DNA of 33,616 nt, taken from positions 1 through 33,616 of the forward strand of contig DASYLJ010000146.1 of NCBI GenBank assembly GCA_036009625.1, read 5' to 3'. The position numbers were made by a program, and so were the translations under genes. Below the pieces are notes generated by a model, which ran no database searches, was not told the origin of the DNA, and worked only from the letters and a program-made list of their open reading frames with translations. Each line of letters begins with the position of its first letter. Within the stretch, counting starts at the first letter, position 1. Of the stretch, positions 1-7,748 are shown one piece after another. The stretch comes from DASYLJ01 sp036009625. Its GTDB lineage: Bacteria > Desulfobacterota > Binatia > DP-6.

Positions 1-16
1 GCGCTCCTGCGAGCGC
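1..16 (-). terminator. Possible hairpin downstream of the beta-helix gene
   Basis: GCGCTC and GAGCGC form a 6-bp perfect stem around a 4-base loop, about 16 bases beyond the stop of the minus-strand beta-helix gene. The position suits a transcript end. Any T-run would lie outside the window, so this could equally be a chance GC hairpin. Confidence 0.3.
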
Positions 17-31
17 CGCACGTCCCATGCC

Positions 32-1348
32 TCAGGGGACGACACGTTTGGCCCACCGGATCTCGACGATTCCGGTGAGGTCCGGGTAGTCCGTGGGATG
101 CGAACGGAGGTACGCGTCCACGGCGGCGGTCAGCCGGACCAGTGTGTCTCCCCCGAGCTGCGCCAGCTCGTCGCCCGTCACCTGGTCGCCGGGACGGAAG
201 GCGGCGAGGTGATCGGCACGAATCATCACGTCGAGCGGGACCTCGGTGGAGTGCAGGGGCACGTCGACGTTGTGCGGGAACGGTGCGCCGGTGTCGATGC
301 GGACGTAGAGTCGCCACGACGCCTCGGCCAGCGGCGGCGACGGGATCGTCGTGCTCGTGGTCGTCGGCCCGACGACCGTCGTGCTGGTGGACGTCGAGCT
401 CGTCGTGGTGGTCGTGAACGATACCGTCGTGGTGGTCGGGCAGTGCTGCTGATTGCAGCGGAAGGGTTCGACGACGATGTCGCGTCCGTCGTTGTCGCGG
501 GCGGTGTTCCCCAGGGCGAGCACGTCGTCGACGTCGTCGAACGGCGAGCTGCGCTCGATGCGGAAGCCGGCGCTGCCGTTGTCGTCGGCGACGGAGCGCG
601 CCAGCACCAGGTCCAGCGACGAGGACGCGCGCAGACCATTACGCGCGTTCGCCGTCGTCGTGGCCTCCTCGATGCGCGTCCCCTTCGAGCGATAGACGCG
701 GATTCCATCGCTGCCCTGACTGGCGTGCACGCCCACCCGAAGCAGCACCCCGCCTGGAGAATTGCGGATCGAGATGCCCTCACGCTCGGGCGCATCGATC
801 AGCACCTCCTCCACGGTCGCTGCCGGCGACGACTCGACGAGGATGCCCTGGCGCCCGCGCGTCCCGGCGATCGCGGTGGCGCGTATCGTGTTGCCGCGCC
901 CGCCGATCATCCGGATGCCGAGGTCGTCGTTCACCAGACGCAGCGATTCCAGCATGGCGCCGTCGACGCGGGTCAGTCGCACGCCGACGTTGGCGCCCTC
1001 GACGCGGAGGGCGCGCAGGATCACGCCGTCCACCTGCTCGACCTGGATGCCGTCGGTGCTGGTGGACGGATTGCCGAGGATCAGCGGTGGATCCGCCGGA
1101 TCGGCAGCCTCGAGGGTGAGGCCATCGCGCGCGCCGGCGATACGCACCTTCTCCGCGTAGACGCCGGGCGCGATGCGCACGACGTCACCCGCGACGGCAG
1201 CATCGACGGCCGCCTGGATGGAGGGTTGATCCGCCGGCACCTGTATCACTGCGGCACTGGCCGCCGATCCGACCCCGACGAGCAGTGCGGCACACACGAT
1301 CCCGACGGCGAGATCGCGGCCGCGTCCCATGGACGGCGCTCTTCGCAT
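32..1348 (-). CDS. Secreted right-handed parallel beta-helix protein with Thr/Ser-rich stalk
   Basis: A 438-aa exported protein of unknown substrate. The ATG at 1348 is preferred over the upstream GTG-rich extension because GGGAGG lies 4 bases before it and a typical signal peptide follows, with a charged start, a hydrophobic core and an AASA/AVIQV cleavage zone. Residues of about 35-300 show the 'QPSIQAAVDAAVAGDVVRIAPGVY' class of opening (pectate-lyase-like/NosD-like parallel beta-helix) followed by repeated short strands with periodic G, I, V, N and R, as in PbH1 repeats. At about residue 305 comes a linker made almost only of Thr, Ser and Val, probably an O-glycosylated or extended stalk. 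A C-terminal globular domain of about 100 aa, which I do not recognise, follows. No catalytic residues can be assigned. Beta-helix proteins are often polysaccharide-binding or -degrading, but that function is inferred only. The gene is monocistronic or loosely follows the amidase operon, whose terminator lies 90 bases upstream. Confidence 0.8.
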   Translation of the reverse strand: MRRAPSMGRGRDLAVGIVCAALLVGVGSAASAAVIQVPADQPSIQAAVDAAVAGDVVRIAPGVYAEKVRIAGARDGLTLEAADPADPPLILGNPSTSTDGIQVEQVDGVILRALRVEGANVGVRLTRVDGAMLESLRLVNDDLGIRMIGGRGNTIRATAIAGTRGRQGILVESSPAATVEEVLIDAPEREGISIRNSPGGVLLRVGVHASQGSDGIRVYRSKGTRIEEATTTANARNGLRASSSLDLVLARSVADDNGSAGFRIERSSPFDDVDDVLALGNTARDNDGRDIVVEPFRCNQQHCPTTTTVSFTTTTTSSTSTSTTVVGPTTTSTTIPSPPLAEASWRLYVRIDTGAPFPHNVDVPLHSTEVPLDVMIRADHLAAFRPGDQVTGDELAQLGGDTLVRLTAAVDAYLRSHPTDYPDLTGIVEIRWAKRVVP

Positions 1349-1438
1349 GACACCTCCCGTGCGGCGCGACGACCGTGCGGCCATCACCACCACCACGGAC
1401 TGTATGCGAGTCCACGCCCGCGTCAGCCCCCAAAATGC

Positions 1439-1481
1439 ACCGCATGGGCGGCGGCGTTCGATGCACCGCCGCCCATGCGGT
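1439..1481 (-). terminator. Rho-independent terminator of the amidase operon
   Basis: CCGCATGGGCGGCGG at 1440-1454 and its exact reverse complement at 1466-1480 form a 15-bp stem, extended to 16 by A1439/T1481, around an 11-base loop. Read on the minus strand, the stem is followed by GCATTTTGG, a short T-run. It starts 6 bases after the amidase stop codon. Confidence 0.8.
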
Positions 1482-1486
1482 TCGCG

Positions 1487-3154
1487 TCACCCGAGGACGG
1501 TGCCCTCCATGGCGGCGCGGCACTCGAGGTCGACGTCGCGGCAGGTGATGCGCGTGCCGCGCGTGCGGCTCGCGGCCGAGACACCCACGACCGGATCAGC
1601 CGGTCGCTCGAAGTGGAAGGTGGTCGTCGCCTGGTAGGCGGCGATGACCGACAGGATGCTCTCCTCGGAGAACGGCGGACCACCGACGGAGGTCGCCAGC
1701 GGCAACGTGATGCCCTGGGCGTTCGGCGCGAAGCCGATCGCGAAGGTGCAGAGCGGCAGCCCGATGCCGTCGAAGTTCGAGCCCGTCTGCATGATCACAT
1801 CGCACTGATTGAACATCTGGGTCATGCAGCGATCGAGGAGCAGGAGGCGCGTGCGCAGACCCTTCGCCACCTCGGCGCCGCCCTGCACGATGCTCGGCAA
1901 CCAGCCCGTGAGCCGGCCACCGAAGAGACGGACGTCCTGCTTGAGATACTTGAAGTCCATCTCGGCGCGCTCGCTGCTGCTGACGTTGAACGCGCCGCTG
2001 TTGAGGAGGGTGAACTCGTCGGGCAGCGTGACGTCGACGATCTCGTAGCCGATGGCCGCGAGCTGGTTCAGCATGGCGACACGCGCGACCGCGTTCGGCG
2101 TGGTGCCGGTGGTGAAGCCCGGCGGTACACCGACCCGCAGTGCCCAGCGCGGCACCACGCGCCCCTTCTTGACGACGGGCGTCGCCGCCTCCACCAGGTT
2201 CGGCATCGGCGGCAGGCCGATCGTACGTGGATCGTTCAGATCGGGACCACCGACCACCTGCGCGACGATGGCTGCATCCTTGGCGTCACGCGCGAGCGGG
2301 CCGATGTGATCGCGCGTGATGGTGAGCGGGATGATGCCGTAGACCGACAGGCGTCCGTGCGTCGGCTTGAGTGCGGTGATGCCGTTCGACATGCCGGGCC
2401 CGGTGATCGAGCCGCCCGTCTGCGTGCCCATCGTGCACGTGGCGAGACGTCCAGCGGTGGCGCAGCCCGAGCCGCCGGACGAACCCGAGGGCGTCACCTC
2501 GGGATTGTTCGGCGCCCACGGATTGCGCGTCGTGATGACGCCGTCCGGCGTCGTCGGCCGTCCGCCCGCGAGCGGCCCCATCTGCAGCTTGCCGAGCATG
2601 ATGCCGCCGGCCGCCTTGACGCGCGCGATTGCGGTGCAGTCGTACTCGGGAACGAAGTCGGCGAAGATGAACGAGTTCGCCGTCGTGAGGACACCCGCGC
2701 TGTAGTAGTTGTCCTTGAACGCCAGGCCGACGCCGTGCAGCGGGCCGATGTACTTGGTGCGGTCGAGACGCTGCGCGTCCGCGATCGCCTGCTCGGCGAG
2801 CACCGTGTTGTAGGCCTGGTAGTAGTCGGCGTCCCACGTAGCGATGCGCTCGAGGTAGGCGCCGATGAGCGTCGACGGCTTGAGCGCGCCGGACTTGATG
2901 AGCGTCGCGGCCTCGGAGATCGAGCACTCGGTGGGATCGTTGCGGGCTTCCGGTCGCACGGTGTCGGCGAACGGTGTGCCACTGTTCGGGGCCGCATGGG
3001 CCACTCTGGCGACGATCGGCGGCAACGCCGCGACGGCGGCACTGGCGGCGCCGAGGCGGACGATGAAGCTGCGTCGATCGATACCGCGATCCTGAGGCTC
3101 GTAGCTCGGATCGGGCGTCGGCGTATCGGGGCGATCGACCTTGGAATCAGCCAT
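1487..3154 (-). CDS. Tat-exported amidase (amidase signature family)
   Basis: A 555-aa enzyme of the amidase-signature superfamily, which hydrolyses C-N bonds in amides through a Ser-cisSer-Lys triad. A twin-arginine motif, DRRSFIVRLG, lies at residues 26-35, followed by an Ala-rich hydrophobic stretch and an AHAAP cleavage zone near 55. This predicts folded export to the periplasm. The triad is visible: Lys147 (GLAFKDNYY), cis-Ser225 in SGSSGGSG and nucleophile Ser249 in TGGSI, with spacing equal to that of FAAH. The HIGPLARDAKDAA motif follows at about 283-295. The usual Asp before TGGS is Gln (GTQTGGSI), a variant of the signature. The ATG follows the stop of the upstream 100-aa gene by one base, so the two are translationally coupled. 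The substrate cannot be read from sequence. It is unlikely to be the GatA subunit because of the Tat signal and the absence of gatB and gatC. Confidence 0.88.
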   Translation of the reverse strand: MADSKVDRPDTPTPDPSYEPQDRGIDRRSFIVRLGAASAAVAALPPIVARVAHAAPNSGTPFADTVRPEARNDPTECSISEAATLIKSGALKPSTLIGAYLERIATWDADYYQAYNTVLAEQAIADAQRLDRTKYIGPLHGVGLAFKDNYYSAGVLTTANSFIFADFVPEYDCTAIARVKAAGGIMLGKLQMGPLAGGRPTTPDGVITTRNPWAPNNPEVTPSGSSGGSGCATAGRLATCTMGTQTGGSITGPGMSNGITALKPTHGRLSVYGIIPLTITRDHIGPLARDAKDAAIVAQVVGGPDLNDPRTIGLPPMPNLVEAATPVVKKGRVVPRWALRVGVPPGFTTGTTPNAVARVAMLNQLAAIGYEIVDVTLPDEFTLLNSGAFNVSSSERAEMDFKYLKQDVRLFGGRLTGWLPSIVQGGAEVAKGLRTRLLLLDRCMTQMFNQCDVIMQTGSNFDGIGLPLCTFAIGFAPNAQGITLPLATSVGGPPFSEESILSVIAAYQATTTFHFERPADPVVGVSAASRTRGTRITCRDVDLECRAAMEGTVLG

Positions 3155-3155
3155 G

Positions 3156-3458
3156 TCAGTATCCCAGTGCGAGCTTGCGCTCGCGGAGGCTCTTGCGATC
3201 CTCCTCGTCGGGCGTCGTCCAGGCGGACTGGGGCGACGCGTAGTAGGCGGCGATGTGCGTCTGCACGTCGAGCTCGTACTCGAGCAGCTGCAGCGACTGC
3301 CGGAGCGTGCTGCGGCACCCCGACAGGACGCTCATCTGATCGACCTGTGCAGACGGGTCGTTGAACGGGAGAACCGAGATGTCGATGCCGAGCATGCCGA
3401 AGCGTAACAGGATGTACGCGTCGAGCTCTGCATCAGTGGGGTTGGTAGGTGTCGCCAT
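3156..3458 (-). CDS. Small helical protein co-transcribed with the Tat amidase
   Basis: A 100-aa protein that I do not recognise. The start at 3458 is chosen because GAGGAGA lies about 5 bases upstream; the longer in-frame extension has no such site. The sequence is soluble and mostly helical in appearance, with an aromatic/Leu-rich middle (LLRFGMLGIDISVLPF) and a charged C-terminus (DEEDRKSLRERKLALGY), and it has no signal peptide. Its stop is one base from the amidase ATG, so it is the first gene of a two-gene operon. The inference is that it is a partner of the amidase, for example a small subunit or a protein carried through Tat with it, because Tat can export complexes when only one partner bears the signal. 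Conservation of the pair would be needed to support this. Confidence 0.75.
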   Translation of the reverse strand: MATPTNPTDAELDAYILLRFGMLGIDISVLPFNDPSAQVDQMSVLSGCRSTLRQSLQLLEYELDVQTHIAAYYASPQSAWTTPDEEDRKSLRERKLALGY

Positions 3459-3693
3459 GAGGTCTCCTCTCTGCGTGAGGGCGATTTGCCCTGAGCAAGA
3501 GCGAGACCACGCGCGCCATGCGCGGTGATGCGGCGTCGACGTCGACGTGCCTTCAACGTGCCCACGCAACCGGCACGCCTGCGCTTTGTGCATGGGCAAC
3601 GTGAAGGCGCGATTCGGGACGAGCTGGAGACAGCCCGCAACATGCAGCCATTCGCGCATTGCAGCCCCCGCGCGACGGGCGTAGGAGCGGGCC
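3459..3693. other. Divergent intergenic region (amidase operon / Mo-enzyme gene)
   Basis: 235 bases between divergently read genes, so both promoters should lie here. I see the ribosome sites at each end and a small hairpin, AGGGC-GATTT-GCCCT, at 3478-3492 in the leader of the minus-strand operon. I cannot point to a convincing -35/-10 pair on either strand, and no conserved small ORF or RNA is apparent. Confidence 0.5.
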
Positions 3694-5949
3694 ATGGACG
3701 AGACGACGGCTGTGCACCATCGCACCTGCTCCCTCTGCGAAGCGACCTGCGGCCTCGAGATCACGACGCGCGGCCGCACCGTCACCGGCATCCGCGGCGA
3801 CGATGCCGATCCCTTCAGCCACGGCTACCTCTGTCCGAAGGGTCCGGCATTGAAGCACCTCGACGCCGACCCCGACCGGCTGCGCCAGCCGCTCGTCCGT
3901 CGCGGCGATCGCTTCGACGCGGTGAGCTGGGACGACGCGTTCGCAGAGATCGATCGCCGCCTGCCGCCCATCGTGCGCGATCACGGACGCGATGCGGTCG
4001 CCGTCTACCTCGGCAACCCGTCCGCCCACAGCCTGGCGCTGATGCTGTACCCGCGCGCGCTGCTGCGCGTGCTCGGCACGCAGAACGTCTACTCGGCCAG
4101 CACCGTCGACCAGATGCCGAAGCAGATCTCGTCGGGCTACATGTTCGGTACCGCGTTGTCGGTCCCGATCCCCGACATCGATCGCACATCGTGGCTGCTG
4201 ATCCTCGGCGCCGATCCGGTGGTGTCGAACGGCAGCCTGATGACCGCACCCGACGTGAAGGATCGGCTGCGTGCCATCCGCGGACGCGGCGGCAAGGTCG
4301 TGGTCGTCGACCCCCGTCGCAGCCGGACGGCGGACGAGGCCAGCGAGCACCACTTCATCCGCCCCGGCACCGACGCGCTCCTCCTGATGGCGATGGCGCA
4401 CACCATCGTCGCCGAGGGACTGGTGGCGCTCGGTCGGCTCGCACCGCACACCGCCGGGCTCGCCGAGCTCGAGGGACTCACCTACGACTTCACGCCCGAA
4501 GCCTGCGGCCCCGTCTGCGGCATCGAGCCGGACGTCATCCGTCGCCTGGCGCGCGAGCTCGCCGGTGCGCCGCACGGCGCCGTCTACGGACGCATCGGCA
4601 CCTGCACGCAGGAGTTCGGCACGCTGGCGAGCTGGCTCGTCGACGTCCTCAACGTGCTCACCGGCAACCTCGACTGTCCCGGCGGCGCGATGTTCACCAA
4701 AGCCGCCGCCGGCGCCGCCAACACGCGCGGCATCCCGGGGCGCGGCAAAGGCATCCAGATCGGCCGCCGTCACAGCCGCGTGCGCGGCATGCCGGAGGTG
4801 CTGGGCGAGCTGCCGGCCGCCTGCCTGGCAGAAGAGATCGAGACGCCGGGTGCCGGGCAGGTACGCGCCCTCATCACCATCGCGGGCAACCCGGCGCTCA
4901 GCAACCCGAACGGCGCCCGGCTCGCGCGCGCGCTCGGGTCACTCGACTTCATGCTGAGCTTCGATATCTATCTGAACGAGACCACGCGGCACGCCGACGT
5001 GATCCTGCCGGGGCTGTCGCCGCTCGAGTCGCCGCACTACGACCTGGCGTTGTGGCAGCTCGCGATCCGCAACTACGCCAACTACTCGCCGCCCGTCTTC
5101 CCGCCGCCGCCCGATCGCCCGACCGACTGGGAGGCCATCCTGCGCGTCACCGGCATCGTCATGGGCCAGGGTCCGGCCGCCAACACGACCGCGCTCGACG
5201 ACATGATCGCGCAACAGCAGGTCGACGCCGCGCTCGGCGCCGCGGCATCCCCCATTGCCGGCCGCGACGGCGCCGACATCATGGCCGCACTCGCCCCGCG
5301 CCGCGGCCCCGAACGTCTGCTCGATCTGATGCTGCGCACCGGCCCGTACGGCGACGCATTCGGCGCCACGCCCGACGGCCTCACGCTCGCCGTGCTCGAG
5401 GCCAACCCGCACGGCATCGATCTCGGCGCACTGGAGCAGCGCATTCCCGAAGTCCTGCGCACGCCGTCCGGCAAGATCGAGCTGACGCCGCCCGAGATCG
5501 TGAAGGACATCCCTCGCCTGCGGGAGAAGCTGGCCCCGTCGGCGCCGCACATGACGCTGGTCGGCCGTCGCGACCTGCGTTCGAACAACTCCTGGATGCA
5601 CAACATCGAAAGCCTGGTCCGTGGCGAGCCACGTTGCACCCTCTGGATCCATCCCGACGACGCCGGCCGTCTCGGCCTGAGCCAAGGCGCGAGCGCCCGC
5701 CTGACCTCACGTGCCGGCGCCCTCGAGGTCCCGGTCGAGATCACCGACGCCATCATGCCCGGCGTCGTCAGCATGCCCCACGGCTGGGGCCACGACTCCA
5801 AAGGCAGCGCGATGCGCATCGCCACCGCTCACGCCGGCGTCAACAGCAACCTCCTCACCGACGAACACGCCACCGACCCCCTCTCCGGCAACGCCGTATT
5901 GAACGGCATTCCGGTGGAAATCGAAGCCGCTACGCCAGTCACACACTGA
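3694..5949 (+). CDS. Molybdopterin-dependent oxidoreductase with N-terminal 4Fe-4S site
   Basis: A 751-aa member of the bis-MGD (DMSO reductase/formate dehydrogenase) superfamily. The N-terminus carries the 4Fe-4S ligands Cys12, Cys15, Cys19 and Cys47 (TCSLCEATCGL, GYLCPKG). Further family segments are the LGNPSAHS strand, VVVVDPRRSRTADEA for MGD binding, RPGTDALLLMAMAHTI, ETTRHADVILPGLSPLE, and the C-terminal molybdopterin dinucleotide-binding domain (from about 600: LWIHPDDAGRLGLSQGA, MPHGWGHDS). Where formate dehydrogenases have Cys or selenocysteine, this protein reads NVYSASTVDQMP (131-142), so a Ser or another ligand is likelier. It lacks a Tat signal and is therefore cytoplasmic. No FeS, cytochrome or flavin partner gene is adjacent. 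A ribosome site, TAGGAGCGG, precedes the ATG. The substrate is unknown; a generic 'formate dehydrogenase' label would overstate the evidence. Confidence 0.88.
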   Translation: MDETTAVHHRTCSLCEATCGLEITTRGRTVTGIRGDDADPFSHGYLCPKGPALKHLDADPDRLRQPLVRRGDRFDAVSWDDAFAEIDRRLPPIVRDHGRDAVAVYLGNPSAHSLALMLYPRALLRVLGTQNVYSASTVDQMPKQISSGYMFGTALSVPIPDIDRTSWLLILGADPVVSNGSLMTAPDVKDRLRAIRGRGGKVVVVDPRRSRTADEASEHHFIRPGTDALLLMAMAHTIVAEGLVALGRLAPHTAGLAELEGLTYDFTPEACGPVCGIEPDVIRRLARELAGAPHGAVYGRIGTCTQEFGTLASWLVDVLNVLTGNLDCPGGAMFTKAAAGAANTRGIPGRGKGIQIGRRHSRVRGMPEVLGELPAACLAEEIETPGAGQVRALITIAGNPALSNPNGARLARALGSLDFMLSFDIYLNETTRHADVILPGLSPLESPHYDLALWQLAIRNYANYSPPVFPPPPDRPTDWEAILRVTGIVMGQGPAANTTALDDMIAQQQVDAALGAAASPIAGRDGADIMAALAPRRGPERLLDLMLRTGPYGDAFGATPDGLTLAVLEANPHGIDLGALEQRIPEVLRTPSGKIELTPPEIVKDIPRLREKLAPSAPHMTLVGRRDLRSNNSWMHNIESLVRGEPRCTLWIHPDDAGRLGLSQGASARLTSRAGALEVPVEITDAIMPGVVSMPHGWGHDSKGSAMRIATAHAGVNSNLLTDEHATDPLSGNAVLNGIPVEIEAATPVTH

Positions 5950-6025
5950 ACGAGCGGCACATCACGGGCGCACTCGAGCGAACGAAGCTCGCCTCACGCA
6001 CCGCCACCGACCCCAACCGTCACAT

Positions 6026-6176
6026 GGGGTGGGCGCGGCGTGGCGGCGTGTGCGGGGGGCCGCCGTGCGAGCGCGTCGGGAGCACCCGGGTGGGGAAATG
6101 GGGCGGCGTGGTGCGGTGCGATCGCCGCGCGCAGCCGGCGGTCCCCCCGCGCACGCCGCCGCGCCGCGCCCACCCC
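6026..6176. repeat. ~40-bp imperfect inverted repeat between convergent genes
   Basis: The left arm, 6026-6065, matches the reverse complement of the right arm, 6136-6176, over its whole length. The only differences are two T/C changes, both giving G-U pairs in a plus-strand transcript, and one extra base in the right arm. The spacer is 70 bases. It lies between the 3' end of the Mo-enzyme gene and the 3' end of the dehydratase gene, so it could end transcripts from both sides. No T-run follows, so a Rho-blocking or processing structure, or a decayed palindromic repeat element, are alternatives. Confidence 0.75.
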
Positions 6177-6181
6177 GACCG

Positions 6182-6592
6182 CTAGCGTGGCTGCGCGAGC
6201 GTTATCCGTGCTTCAGCACAGAGGCGCCCGTCGACGAGCACCCGCCCCTTCAGCAACGTCGCCGCCGCAAAGTGGCGCACGATCTCCACCTCCACCCGCA
6301 TGGCGTCCCCGATTCGCACCGGCTCGATCAGGCTGAAACCATCCACCGACGCCAGGTAGCCGGGCGCCGGCGTGCCGCCCTCGAGCTCGCTCAGCAGCGC
6401 GCCGCCGCCCTGCGCCATCGCCTCGAGCACGAATGCCGCCGGCAGGAGTCCGTCGGTGGCGACGCACGGGTCGCACGCCGTGACGTGCTTCAGGAAGACG
6501 CCGCTGCGCTCCCCGATGTCGATGATGCGATCGAGCAGCAGAAAGGGCGAAGCATGCGGCAGATGAGGAAACGGATTCGTCGCGTGACTCAC
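6182..6592 (-). CDS. FabZ-like hotdog 3-hydroxyacyl-ACP dehydratase
   Basis: A 136-aa single-hotdog protein, last gene of the ketosynthase operon. It would dehydrate the 3-hydroxyacyl-ACP made by the ketoreductase to the trans-2-enoyl-ACP. The expected catalytic His13 is in LPHASPFLLLDRI and Glu57 in FVLEAMAQGGG, matching FabZ's H..PFLLvDR and E(A)MAQ. The FabZ HFPGxPxxPG segment is replaced by CDPCVATDGLLPA, so this is a divergent member, as found in polyene-type systems rather than in primary fatty acid synthesis. I chose the GTG at 6592: it overlaps the upstream stop as GTGA and has GGAGG 4 bases before it. An ATG at 6619 would add nine residues but has no good ribosome site and overlaps the upstream gene by 31 bases. 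Confidence 0.82.
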   Translation of the reverse strand: MSHATNPFPHLPHASPFLLLDRIIDIGERSGVFLKHVTACDPCVATDGLLPAAFVLEAMAQGGGALLSELEGGTPAPGYLASVDGFSLIEPVRIGDAMRVEVEIVRHFAAATLLKGRVLVDGRLCAEARITLAQPR

Positions 6593-7746
6593 TCGGCCTC
6601 CAGTCGGAGCGGCCTGCATATCCCACCGCGGGCGAGCCCGTCGATCATCGCGACGCGTGTCGCGAGCACGCGTGGCACGCCAGTCACGACAGGCAGGCCC
6701 GCACGCGGCACACGACAGCCGAGCGTCGGCGGCACCTCGCCCGAGGCCACCGCGAGCGCCCCGACGACGACGGCGAGCGCCCCCGCGGCGCCGAAATCAC
6801 CGATGGCACCGCGCGGCGCCGTCACCACCGCGCCGGCGGGCAGCACGTCGGCCAGCGCCGCGGCCTCGACCGCGTCGAGCGACGGCTGTCCGCTGGCCGA
6901 CGCCACCACGAGGCCCGCGCCCGCCACGACGTGGCGCAGTCCGACGGCGATCGCCTGCGCATCGCGCGTCCAGCCGTGCACGGGCGACGGCACCCCGAAC
7001 CCCGGATGCGGCACGACGACGGCGTAGACGCGCGCACCGCGCGCACGCGCGTGGTCGAGCGCCTCCAGCACCAGCACCGCGCTGCCTTCGCCCGGGCACG
7101 GCCCGTCGGCATCGACGTCGAACGGCCGCGGCAGACCGGGCGCGATGGTGCGGGTCTCGCGCCGGAGCTGATGCAGCGACGTCGTCAGCTCGTCGGCGGC
7201 GCCGGCGAGGCAGACGTCGACGGCCCCATCGGCCACCAGCTGCGCGCCCCAGGCGATGGCTGCCTCGCCGGACGCCTCCTGCTCGGTCAGCATCGCCGAC
7301 GGGCCGGTGACGCCGAACTCGATGGTGGCGTAGCTGAGTGGCGCGTTCATCACGAGGTTCGGAAAGACGAGCGGGTTGCCCGTCCCTTTCTCGAGCAGGC
7401 GATCGAGGAAGTGCCCGGTCTCCTCGATGTTGCCGAAGGCCGAGCCGAGCCCGATGCCCGTCCGCGCACCGGCGATCACCGCCGCCGCGAGACCGGCGTC
7501 GTCGAGCGCGAGTCGCGCCGACGCCAGCGCCAGCAGCGACGTGCGATCGATGCGTCGGCCCTGCGGCGTGTGCGCGAAGCGGCGCGGCTCGAGCATCGGG
7601 GCCTCGGCGGCGTGCGCACCCGGCGGCGCCTCGATGCGCTGCACCGGTCGGCACCCCGACCGTCCCGCCCAGAGCCCCGCGCGGAACGCATCGACGCCGA
7701 CGCCGAGGGCACTCACGACGCCGAGCCCGGTGATCGCGACCGGCAC
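6589..7746 (-). CDS. Catalytically inactive ketosynthase homologue (CLF-like partner), Cys replaced by Glu
   Basis: A 385-aa thiolase-fold protein of the KAS I/II family, with the usual start (VAITGLGVVSALG), a GLGSAFGNIEETG segment and the GPSA...ASG nucleophile elbow. The nucleophile Cys is Glu157 (LTEQEASG), the first catalytic His becomes Ser285 (SASG for NAHG) and the second becomes Asp317 (GDFGAAG for GHxxGAAG). It therefore cannot condense but keeps the fold, as do chain-length factors of type II polyketide synthases, where Gln often replaces Cys. It starts with GTG two bases after the stop of an intact ketosynthase, the gene order seen for KS-CLF heterodimers. The likely role is to dimerise with the 7749-8972 product, shaping the acyl pocket or decarboxylating malonyl-ACP. 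That role is inferred. Confidence 0.85.
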   Translation of the reverse strand: MPVAITGLGVVSALGVGVDAFRAGLWAGRSGCRPVQRIEAPPGAHAAEAPMLEPRRFAHTPQGRRIDRTSLLALASARLALDDAGLAAAVIAGARTGIGLGSAFGNIEETGHFLDRLLEKGTGNPLVFPNLVMNAPLSYATIEFGVTGPSAMLTEQEASGEAAIAWGAQLVADGAVDVCLAGAADELTTSLHQLRRETRTIAPGLPRPFDVDADGPCPGEGSAVLVLEALDHARARGARVYAVVVPHPGFGVPSPVHGWTRDAQAIAVGLRHVVAGAGLVVASASGQPSLDAVEAAALADVLPAGAVVTAPRGAIGDFGAAGALAVVVGALAVASGEVPPTLGCRVPRAGLPVVTGVPRVLATRVAMIDGLARGGICRPLRLEAE

Positions 7747-7748
7747 GC

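Noticed and set aside
98..3364. 1088-residue plus-strand open frame opposite the beta-helix and amidase genes
   Set aside because: It is an antisense shadow in GC-rich DNA: Arg/His/Asp-rich with no family motif, and it spans two recognisable genes and their terminator.
3525..6185. 886-residue plus-strand frame over the Mo-enzyme gene
   Set aside because: Arg/Pro-rich, low complexity and without motifs. The overlapping frame holds all the Mo-enzyme signatures.
6593..6619. ATG start at 6619 for the dehydratase
   Set aside because: It lacks a ribosome site and overlaps the upstream gene by 31 bases. The GTG at 6592 has GGAGG and GTGA coupling like its neighbours.
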